From contig NZ_JAOWPS010000003.1 in NCBI RefSeq assembly GCF_025753795.1, positions 620,001 through 684,000 of the forward strand: 64,000 bases of DNA, written 5' to 3'. This document shows positions 52,469-59,604 of the stretch, one piece after another. Source of the DNA: Mesorhizobium sp. YC-39 (lineage in GTDB: Bacteria; Pseudomonadota; Alphaproteobacteria; Rhizobiales; Rhizobiaceae). The first letter of the stretch is position 1. Each line of letters starts with the position of its first letter. The position numbers and the translations under genes were made by a program. The notes under the pieces were generated by a model. The model was not told where the DNA came from. It did no database searches and worked only from the letters and a program-made list of their open reading frames with translations.

Positions 52469-53847
52469 CCCTTGCCCCCGAGCGCCGGCCCGACCACCAT
52501 GATCGACGGCTCGGCCGAAAGCAGCTTCTTCGCCACCGCCTTGACCTGATCCAGCGTCACGCCGTTGATGAGCGCGGCGCGGCGCTGGATGTAGTCGATG
52601 CCGAGCTTGTCCAATTGCAGTTCGAGCAGCGTCGCGGCAATCGAGCTGGAAGAATCCAGATTGCTGATGGCATAGGCGCCGACCATGTATTTCTTGGTCG
52701 CCGCGAGTTCGGCCTCGGTCGGGCCCTCATCGGCCATTTCCTTGACCACCTTGCGCACCAGCGCCAGCGTCTCGGCCGCGCGGTCGGAGCGCGTCGCGGT
52801 GGTGACGATCAGGGCGTTGGCATGCTGGTGGTCGACCAGGCCGGAGCTGGCGCTGTAGGCCAGGCCGCGCTTTTCGCGCACTTCCTGGTAGAGGCGCGAG
52901 GTGAAGGCGCTGCCGCCGAGGATCTCGTTCATCAGCGCGGCGGCGAAGAAATCCGGCGCCTGGCGATTGACGCCGGGGTAAGCGAGCTGCAGCGACGTCT
53001 GCGGCAGGTCGTAGTCGACCTCGACATGCTCGCCGAGCTTGGGATCGATATCGGCGACGGGGGCGAGCGTCTGCTTTTGCGGCAGATCGCCGAAGACCGC
53101 GTCGAGCTTCTTCTTCAGCGTCTCGGCGTCGATGGCGCCGACCACCGCCACATGCAGGCCGCTGCGGGCGAAGTTCGCCTTGTGGAAGGCGGCGAGATCG
53201 GAAGGCGTGATGGTGGCGATGCTTTGCCTGGTGCCCTGGTCGGGCCGGGAATAGGGATGCGCGCCATAAATGGCGCGTAGCCATTTGGTCTGGGCGATGG
53301 TGTTGGGGTCGCGCTCATTGGCGATGATGCCGGACAGGACCTGGGCGCGGATGCGGTCGATCGGCGCCTGGTCGAAGCGCGGGTGGTTGAGCGCCATGCC
53401 GAGCAGGCCGAACGCGCCGTCGCGCTCTTCGGCCAGCATGCGCATCGAACCATAGGTGCCGTCGCGCCGCGCATCGAAGCTCATCTCGGCGCCGACCTCG
53501 TCCAGCTTCGCCTGGAAGGCCTCGCTATCGAGATCGCCGGCGCCCTCGTCGAACAGGCCGCTCATCAGATTGGCCAGTCCCTCCTTGCCCTCGGGGTCCT
53601 GCGTCGAGCCGCCATCGAACACGAAGCGAATGGCGATGATCGGCACGGAATAATCCTCCACCAGCCAGGCGGTGATGCCCTTGGGCGAGGTCACCTGCTG
53701 GATGTTCATCGCCGCGCGGGCGGTGAGTGGGGGGAGGATGAGGAAAAGGAGGGAGAGGAGCAGCGTGACGAGGGCGAGCGCCACCTTCCCTTCTCCCCTT
53801 GTGGGAGAAGGGAAGAACCGCCGGCGCGTGGAGATCAAGCTCATCAT
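52465..53847 (-). CDS. M16 peptidase-like protein, inactive partner subunit
   Basis: A 460-residue M16-family protein. The HxxEH zinc motif is absent: the equivalent stretch reads GKEGLANLMSGLFDEGAG, so it is the non-catalytic partner. A second M16 fold domain with NEILGGSAFTSRLYQEVREKRGLAYS follows. A signal peptide (VALALVTLLLSLLFLILPPLTARA) is preceded by a basic leader FFPSPTRGEGK that is a translated REP palindrome. ATGs at 53847 and 53844 overlap the next M16 gene's stop. It likely forms a periplasmic heterodimer with the active subunit. Confidence 0.92.
   Translation of the reverse strand: MMSLISTRRRFFPSPTRGEGKVALALVTLLLSLLFLILPPLTARAAMNIQQVTSPKGITAWLVEDYSVPIIAIRFVFDGGSTQDPEGKEGLANLMSGLFDEGAGDLDSEAFQAKLDEVGAEMSFDARRDGTYGSMRMLAEERDGAFGLLGMALNHPRFDQAPIDRIRAQVLSGIIANERDPNTIAQTKWLRAIYGAHPYSRPDQGTRQSIATITPSDLAAFHKANFARSGLHVAVVGAIDAETLKKKLDAVFGDLPQKQTLAPVADIDPKLGEHVEVDYDLPQTSLQLAYPGVNRQAPDFFAAALMNEILGGSAFTSRLYQEVREKRGLAYSASSGLVDHQHANALIVTTATRSDRAAETLALVRKVVKEMADEGPTEAELAATKKYMVGAYAISNLDSSSSIAATLLELQLDKLGIDYIQRRAALINGVTLDQVKAVAKKLLSAEPSIMVVGPALGGKG
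53785..53815. repeat. palindrome inside the M16 signal-peptide coding region
   Basis: CTTCCCTTCTCCC and GGGAGAAGGGAAG are exact 13-base arms around the loop CTTGT. The element is read in frame as part of the n-region of the signal peptide. It looks like a REP-class insertion that became coding sequence while the reading frame stayed open. Confidence 0.8.
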
Positions 53848-55199
53848 CAATTCCCCGCCTGTGTCTGCGGCAGCAAATAACCTGTCGTCGAATGGTCGAG
53901 CTTGAGATAGCGCGCGGCGACCGCCTTGACCTCGTCGGCGGTGACCTTGCGGATCCGGTCCGGCCATTCCTGGACATCCCGGACATTGCCGCCGGTGGCC
54001 AATGTCGCGCCATACATGTTGGCCATGTCGTCCTGCTTGTCGCGGGCGAAGATCATCGACCTGACATAGCGGTCCTTGGCCTTCTCCAGCTCGTCATTGC
54101 TGACGCCGCCGCTGGCGATGCGGGCGATCTCGGCGTCGACCGCGGCCTCGACATCAGCCAGCCTAGCGTCGCCGCGCGGCGCGCCATAGACGGTGAAATT
54201 GGTGGCGTCGAGCATCGAGCCCTGGAAATAGGCGCCGGCATCGGCGGCAATGCCCTGTTTGACGACAAGCTGCTGGTAGAGCCGGCTGCGATTGCCGCCG
54301 CCAAGGATCTCGGCCAGCAAATCCAGCGCTTCCGCCTCGCCGGGCTTTGCCGTGTGATAGGACGGCACCACCCATTGCGTCGTAAAGGCCGGCACGGAAA
54401 CGCGCGCGTCGGTCAGCGTCACCGTGCGCCTGGTATTCTGCTCCGGCTCGACCGGACGGATGCGCGGCGGCAGGTCCGGGCCGCGCGCGACCTTGCCATA
54501 GGTCTTTTCGGCCAGTGCCTTGACCGTCTCGGGCGTGACATCGCCGGCCACGATCAGCACCGCGTTGTTGGGCGTGTAATATTTGTCGTAGAAGGCCTTG
54601 GCGTCGGTGCGGTTCAGCTGCTCCATCTCCTGCATCCAGCCGATCACCGGAATGCGGTAGGGCTGGTTCTGCCAGAGCGTGGCGTCGACCTCCTCCTCCA
54701 GCACCGCCTGCGGGTTGCTGTCGATGCGCGAGCGGCGCTCCTCAAGGATCACGTCGCGCTCGGTCTTGATGACATCGTCGGTGAGGATGAGGTTGCGCAT
54801 GCGGTCGGCCTCGAAGCTCATCATCTCACCGAGCGCAGACGGCGCCACCGTCTCGTGGAAGGCGGTGTAGTCATAGGAGGTGAAGGCGTTGTTGGAGCCG
54901 CCGATGGCCGAGACGGCGCGGTCGAACTCGCCAGCGGCATGGTTGGTCGTCGCCTTGAACATCAGATGCTCGAAGAAATGCGCAATGCCCGATTTGCCCG
55001 GCGGCTCGTCGGCGCTGCCGATCTTGTACCACACCATATGGGTGACGATCGGAGCGCGATGATCGGGGATGACGACCACCTCCATGCCATTGTCGAGCAG
55101 GAAATTGGTGACCGTGCCATCGTCGGCGGCAAGCGCCGGGCCGGTGAGCGCCAGCGCGGTCGTCAGCAGCGTTGTGCGCAGCCATTCAGAAGGTTTCAT
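53847..55199 (-). CDS. M16 zinc peptidase, active subunit
   Basis: A 450-residue periplasmic zinc metallopeptidase. A signal peptide (LLTTALALTGPALA, cleavage near 25) precedes the HxxEH motif H74-F-F-E77-H78 and the distal zinc glutamate in ERDVILEERRS (E154/E155). Together with the inactive M16 partner encoded immediately downstream with overlap it should form the standard heterodimer that degrades small peptides. Length fits the family. Confidence 0.94.
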   Translation of the reverse strand: MKPSEWLRTTLLTTALALTGPALAADDGTVTNFLLDNGMEVVVIPDHRAPIVTHMVWYKIGSADEPPGKSGIAHFFEHLMFKATTNHAAGEFDRAVSAIGGSNNAFTSYDYTAFHETVAPSALGEMMSFEADRMRNLILTDDVIKTERDVILEERRSRIDSNPQAVLEEEVDATLWQNQPYRIPVIGWMQEMEQLNRTDAKAFYDKYYTPNNAVLIVAGDVTPETVKALAEKTYGKVARGPDLPPRIRPVEPEQNTRRTVTLTDARVSVPAFTTQWVVPSYHTAKPGEAEALDLLAEILGGGNRSRLYQQLVVKQGIAADAGAYFQGSMLDATNFTVYGAPRGDARLADVEAAVDAEIARIASGGVSNDELEKAKDRYVRSMIFARDKQDDMANMYGATLATGGNVRDVQEWPDRIRKVTADEVKAVAARYLKLDHSTTGYLLPQTQAGN

Positions 55200-55328
55200 C
55201 GATGGCTCCGGTTGTCATGGCGGACGATAGGCAGGGTTGATGGCCGAGGCAAAGTGAATTGTTCGTCATTTTGAAGGCGGTGCGCTTCCTTCCATGGCGG
55301 CCGACGGCCGCATCCGGCAACAGTTGGC

Positions 55329-55503
55329 GTTCCTTCGCGCCCCCCTCTGTCCTGCCGGACATCTCCCCCACACGGGGGGAGATTGGCGGTTTCAGCGCTC
55401 CGCTCATCCTGCAATGCCGAAGATTGGCGAAGGCCGGCGTGACGTCCAATCTCCCCCCTCGTGGGGGAGATGTCCGGCAGGACAGAGGGGGGCGCGAAGG
55501 AAC
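55329..55503. repeat. long inverted repeat of REP-type elements
   Basis: The 330-base gene-free stretch 55200-55529 holds two copies of a 58-base element in inverted orientation: arm 55329-55386 and arm 55446-55503, differing at about two positions. Each has its own small palindrome and the outer GCGCCCCCC block. Together they can fold into a large cruciform or a very stable hairpin. They are the same family as 51386-51579. The rest of the stretch shows no gene. Confidence 0.85.
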
Positions 55504-55529
55504 TCGACCTGGCGGGAGCCAACACCGCC

Positions 55530-56084
55530 TCACCCAACCTCGATAAACCGGATGACCGTCTCGCCGTAGTTCCGTTCATCCGCCACAGCAAAACCCGGCC
55601 CAACCTCGAACGGCGCCGAAGCCGCCTCCTCGACCACGCAGAGCGCACCCGGGAGCAGCCAGCCGCCGGCCCTGGCCGATCGCAGCGCGCGTTCGCCGAG
55701 GCCTTTGCCATAGGGCGGATCGGTGAAGACCAGACCAAAAGCCGCAAGCGTGCCGGCCTCGCCCAGGGCGGTGGCGTCGCGTCGAAAAATCTTGGTGCGC
55801 CCGGTCAGCCCAAAAGCCTCGACATTGGTGCGGATCAGGCCGCGCCCTTCGGCCGATTCCTCGATGAAGACGCCATAGGAAGCGCCGCGCGACAGCGCTT
55901 CGAGGCCAAGCGCGCCGGTGCCGGCAAAGAGGTCGAGCACGCGGGCGCCTTCGAGGTTTTGCGGAAAGCGATGCGCCAGCACGTTGAACACCGCCTCGCG
56001 GGTGCGGTCGGTGGTCGGACGGATGGCATGGTCGCGCGGCGTCGCCAGCGGACGCCCGCGAAACTCACCGCCGACGATTCTCAT
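55530..56084 (-). CDS. rsmD: 16S rRNA (guanine(966)-N(2))-methyltransferase
   Basis: A 184-residue methyltransferase acting on G966 of 16S rRNA during small-subunit assembly. SAM-binding motif DLFAGTGALGLEAL (51-64) and the catalytic DPPY (122-125) are present; MRIVGGEFRGRPL is the family N-terminus. Its ATG overlaps the rluB-type gene stop as ATGA (56081-56084), so both RNA-modifying enzymes share one message. Confidence 0.95.
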   Translation of the reverse strand: MRIVGGEFRGRPLATPRDHAIRPTTDRTREAVFNVLAHRFPQNLEGARVLDLFAGTGALGLEALSRGASYGVFIEESAEGRGLIRTNVEAFGLTGRTKIFRRDATALGEAGTLAAFGLVFTDPPYGKGLGERALRSARAGGWLLPGALCVVEEAASAPFEVGPGFAVADERNYGETVIRFIEVG

Positions 56085-58156
56085 CTGGTTCTGGGACCCT
56101 TGGGGCCGCCGCGCGGCCTGTCGCCACCAGGCCTGCCGCCCTCCGGGCGATCCCCGCGCGGCTTGCCGAATGGCTTGGCGCCAGTCGGCTTGCCATAGGC
56201 CGGCTTGAACGAGGCCTTGCGCGCCTTGGTCTCGGCCGCCTTGGCCGCATCGGCCTCCGCCCTGCCCTTGCCTATGGGGCGCGCGCCAGGCGCCATCCAG
56301 ACATTGGCCTTGCGCTGGCCTGGCGGCTCGATCGGCCGCTGCTCGCGCTCGGATTTCTTGCCGCCGCCCGGCTTGCCACCAAAGCGGGGCTTGTCGCCAA
56401 AGCCGCCACGCGGTTTGTCGCCGAAGCCGCCGCGCTCGGCTCTCGGGCCTCGCTCGCCAAAACTCTTTTCCGGCCGCGCGCTTCTTTCGGGACTTGTCGA
56501 GAGCTTGCCCAGCGCCTCGTCGCGGCTGCCTTCCCTGCGCTTGCGGTTCTTGATCAGCCCGCCCTCGCCGATCGGCCGGCGCTCGCCGTCGCGGGTGAAT
56601 TTCGGCCGCTCGACCTCTTCGGGGCGCGGCTCGGTGCGCCGCACCGGCTTGTTGGAAAACGGTTTCTGGATCTCGGCATCGAAATTGGCGCCGGATTCCT
56701 CGACCAGGCGCTCGCCAAGCTGGTCGCGCAGCACGCGGCCCTTGATCTCCAGCACATGGCCCTCCGGCAATTCGTCGAGCTGGAACGGCCCGTAGGAAAT
56801 GCGGATCAGCCGCGTCACATCGAGACCGAGGGAACCGAGGATGTTCTTCACCTCACGGTTCTTGCCCTCGCGCAGGCCAATGGTCAGCCAGGCGTTCGAG
56901 CCCTGCTCGCGGTCAAGCGACGCCTCGATCGCGCCATAGAAGACGCCGTCGACGGCAATGCCTTCGCGCAGACTGGCGAGCGCACTTTCCTCGACCTTGC
57001 CGTGGACGCGCACGCGGTAGCGCCTCAGCCAGCCAGTGGCCGGCAGTTCAAGCACGCGCGACAGGCCGCCATCATTGGTCAGCAGCAGCAGGCCCTCGGT
57101 GTTGATGTCGAGCCGGCCGATCGTCATCAGCCGCGGCAAATCGGCCGGCAGCACGTCGAACACGGTTTTGCGCCCCTCGGGGTCTCGGTTGGTGGTCACC
57201 ACGCCGGCCGGCTTGTGGAACAGGAACAGCCGCGTGCGCTCGATCGGCGGGATCTCCATGCCGTCGAGATGGATGATGTCGCCCGGCATGACGTTGAAGG
57301 CCGGCGAGGTCAGAGCCCGGCCGTTGACCTTGACGCGGCCGGCCGCGATCAGTTCCTCGGCATCACGGCGCGAGGCGAGGCCAGCGCGAGCCAGCCGCTT
57401 GGCGATGCGCTCGCCGGGCTCTTCCGTCGCCTCGGCGGGACGCGGCCGCGGCTTGAAGCCGCTTTGCGGCCGATCTCCGCCGAAATCGCGCTTTGGACGA
57501 TCGCTGAAATCGCGTTTGGGTCGGTCGGCGAAGTCGCGCTTGGGCCGATCGCCGGCGTCGTGCTGTGCGCGATCACCGAAATCACGCTTGGGACGCTCAA
57601 AGCGCTTCTCGCCACCCGCTGCCGCGGCAGCCGGCCGGTCGCCACGCGGCTTGAAGTCGCGTTTCGGCCGTTCGCCCTCCGTTGCCATCGGCCGGTCGCC
57701 CCGCGGCGCATAAGGCTTGCGCGGACCCTCGCGCTTCTCATAGGGCTTGCCTTCCGGGCGCGGACCTTTGTGGAAGGGTCTTTCAGCGCGCGCTTCGCCT
57801 GGCTCACGCGGCTTGTACTCACGCTTGAAATCGCGCTGCGGCCGCTCGCCTTCGGCGGCCATCGGCCGATCGCCGCGCGGAGCATATGGTTTGCGCGGAC
57901 CTTCGCGCTTCTCGAAGGGCTTGCCTTCGGGACGCGGGCCTTTGCGAAACGGCTTGTCGCCGCTTTTGAAGTCGCGCTTCGGCCGCTCGCCCTCGGCCGC
58001 CATTGGCCGGGCGCCGCGTGGCGCATAGGGTTTCTTGGCGCCGAAAGACGGCTTGCCGCCCTTGCCGGCGCCGCCATCACGGCGCGGCCCCGCCGCATTC
58101 GAACCGCTTTTGCCCGGACCTTTTTGGCGCGGAAATTTCTTGTCGTTGTCGTCCAT
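56081..58156 (-). CDS. rluB: RluB-type large-subunit pseudouridine synthase with long disordered tails
   Basis: A 691-residue protein, more than twice the usual size of an RluB/E enzyme. The conserved core holds an S4 RNA-binding domain (about 249-300, RIAKRLARAGLASRRDAEEL) and the synthase motif GRLDINTEGLLLLTNDG with catalytic D350. It modifies a uridine in 23S rRNA. The N-terminal 245 residues are a basic, low-complexity region with repeated KPYAPRG and RPKRDF units; the C-terminal 200 residues are also lysine/arginine/glycine-rich. Both tails look intrinsically disordered and RNA-binding. Confidence 0.9.
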   Translation of the reverse strand: MDDNDKKFPRQKGPGKSGSNAAGPRRDGGAGKGGKPSFGAKKPYAPRGARPMAAEGERPKRDFKSGDKPFRKGPRPEGKPFEKREGPRKPYAPRGDRPMAAEGERPQRDFKREYKPREPGEARAERPFHKGPRPEGKPYEKREGPRKPYAPRGDRPMATEGERPKRDFKPRGDRPAAAAAGGEKRFERPKRDFGDRAQHDAGDRPKRDFADRPKRDFSDRPKRDFGGDRPQSGFKPRPRPAEATEEPGERIAKRLARAGLASRRDAEELIAAGRVKVNGRALTSPAFNVMPGDIIHLDGMEIPPIERTRLFLFHKPAGVVTTNRDPEGRKTVFDVLPADLPRLMTIGRLDINTEGLLLLTNDGGLSRVLELPATGWLRRYRVRVHGKVEESALASLREGIAVDGVFYGAIEASLDREQGSNAWLTIGLREGKNREVKNILGSLGLDVTRLIRISYGPFQLDELPEGHVLEIKGRVLRDQLGERLVEESGANFDAEIQKPFSNKPVRRTEPRPEEVERPKFTRDGERRPIGEGGLIKNRKRREGSRDEALGKLSTSPERSARPEKSFGERGPRAERGGFGDKPRGGFGDKPRFGGKPGGGKKSEREQRPIEPPGQRKANVWMAPGARPIGKGRAEADAAKAAETKARKASFKPAYGKPTGAKPFGKPRGDRPEGGRPGGDRPRGGPKGPRTR
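57650..58033 (-). repeat. tandem coding repeats in the RluB-type gene
   Basis: Three copies of a 23-residue unit, KPYAPRG-x-RPMA-x-EGERP-x-RDFK, lie at residues 42-64, 89-111 and 147-169 (DNA 57965-58033, 57824-57892 and 57650-57718). A shorter RPKRDF unit recurs at about residues 187-225. The repeats have diverged only slightly, which suggests recent duplication and possible length variation between strains. Confidence 0.85.
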
Positions 58157-58233
58157 GTGGCCTTTGCTCGTTTGCGCGGGTAGATAACAGGATCGGGCCT
58201 GAGTAGCGAGGAGATAATCGGAATGGAAACCGC

Positions 58234-58686
58234 GTGAAGCGGCCGGATTTCATGGCACTGGCGCTTGAGGAGGCCGAGGCCGCCGCCCTGCGCGGCGAAG
58301 TGCCGGTCGGCGCGGTGGTCGCCAGTGGCGGCACAGTCGTCGCCAGCGCCGGCAACCGCACCCGCGAGCTTGCCGATCCCACGGCGCACGCCGAAATGCT
58401 GGCGATCCGCGAAGCCTGCCGGAAGCTCTCCAGCGAGCGGCTTACCGGACATGATCTCTATGTCACGCTGGAGCCTTGCGCGATGTGCGCCGGCGCCATT
58501 TCCTTCGCCAGGCTGCGCCGGCTCTATTTCGGCGCCGCCGACGAAAAAGGCGGCGCGGTGGTCAATGGCGTGCGCTTCTTTGCATCACCCACCTGCCACC
58601 ATGTGCCCGACATTTATCCGGGCCTGGCGGAAAGCGAAGCAGCCTTGCTGCTGAAGGATTTTTTCCGGGAGCGGCGCGAACCCTGA
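58234..58686 (+). CDS. tadA: tRNA-specific adenosine-34 deaminase
   Basis: A 150-residue zinc deaminase converting A34 to inosine in the tRNA-Arg(ACG) anticodon. Catalytic HAE is at 52-54 (glutamate E54 as proton shuttle) and the zinc motif PCAMC at 81-85. Start is read from GTG at 58234; an ATG at 58252 would shorten the first helix (MALALEEAEAAALRGEVPVG) and is a minor alternative. The gene is divergent from the RluB-type gene. Confidence 0.96.
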   Translation: MKRPDFMALALEEAEAAALRGEVPVGAVVASGGTVVASAGNRTRELADPTAHAEMLAIREACRKLSSERLTGHDLYVTLEPCAMCAGAISFARLRRLYFGAADEKGGAVVNGVRFFASPTCHHVPDIYPGLAESEAALLLKDFFRERREP

Positions 58687-58726
58687 ACGGGTCGGCGCCA
58701 TCAACGCAACGAAGTGTCCGCGGTAC

Positions 58727-59413
58727 TTACCAGGACGGCATCCAGTCGAACCAGCCGCTGCCGCTCTTGCTCTTGGCGGCCGCCTCCTTCTTGAGGCGAC
58801 GTTCCTTCTTGTACTCGTCTTCGCCGAGGTCGTCTTGCGGCGCGGTGCCGGCGGCAACGCGATACTGCACCGGCGGTTCGCTGAGATATTTGCGGGTGGT
58901 CGGATCGCCCTGCTTGCTTTCGACAAGGCGGCGCTTGATCTCGTCGGCGCGGCCCTTGTCCGAATCCGCCGGTGACCAGGCCGGCGGGTGGCTGGAGGCC
59001 GAGTCCGCCATCGCCTTCTTCACCGAGGCCGGATCGGTCTGCACGTCATCGACGATCTGCGACTGGTAGGACGGGTCGTCCTGATGGGCGGTGGCATCGG
59101 CGCGCAGGCGGGCGCGGCGCTGCTCGGGCGATTCGGGCCAGTCGGCGCTCGCCGTCTCGATGCTTTCCTGGGGCGGCGGCAGGTTTTCCTTCTGCCCCGG
59201 CGCCGGCTTCACCAGTTCAGGACGCGGCTTGTAGTCGATCCGTTCCTTGCGCTGGGGAGAGATTGAAAAGGCGCTGGTCAGATCGCCGGCAAGCTGCGCG
59301 CCAGCGCTCTTGTCCGTTCCGTAGGTCGGTGAGCCCATGCAGCCGGAGAGGGCGAAGCCCGACACGACAAGCGGCGCCAGCAGCGCAATGCGCACGCAAG
59401 TTCTTTCGGTCAT
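58727..59413 (-). CDS. lipoprotein of unknown function
   Basis: A 228-residue lipoprotein: signal peptide and lipobox LSGC with modified C25 (MTERTCVRIALLAPLVVSGFALSGC is read in parts), then a proline-rich, charged and low-complexity body (ENLPPPQESIETASADWPES), ending in a basic SKSGSGWFDWMPSW. There is no recognisable domain. The ATG at 59413 was chosen because the lipobox needs that start. A role at the envelope is likely; the function is unknown. It faces the 3' end of tadA. Confidence 0.8.
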   Translation of the reverse strand: MTERTCVRIALLAPLVVSGFALSGCMGSPTYGTDKSAGAQLAGDLTSAFSISPQRKERIDYKPRPELVKPAPGQKENLPPPQESIETASADWPESPEQRRARLRADATAHQDDPSYQSQIVDDVQTDPASVKKAMADSASSHPPAWSPADSDKGRADEIKRRLVESKQGDPTTRKYLSEPPVQYRVAAGTAPQDDLGEDEYKKERRLKKEAAAKSKSGSGWFDWMPSW

Positions 59414-59604
59414 GCCAAAAAGTCCCACTCTAGACAGCCTCTCGATCGCCACCGGCCAAAGGTCCGGTCCCCATCGTCCATGCACTTGCGACGGAAATCC
59501 GGCGACAATTTGTCGGCCGGAGTTTCGCGTGTTTACCTCAACCACCCGTTAAGGGCAACGCGCGGGGGCTGATCAGCCGCCCGCCGTGGCACTTTTGCAC
59601 CGGC

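Noticed and set aside
51386..55503. Repeated GC-rich elements as a possible CRISPR array
   Set aside because: Only four copies, in inverted pairs, without unique spacers of even length and without cas genes.
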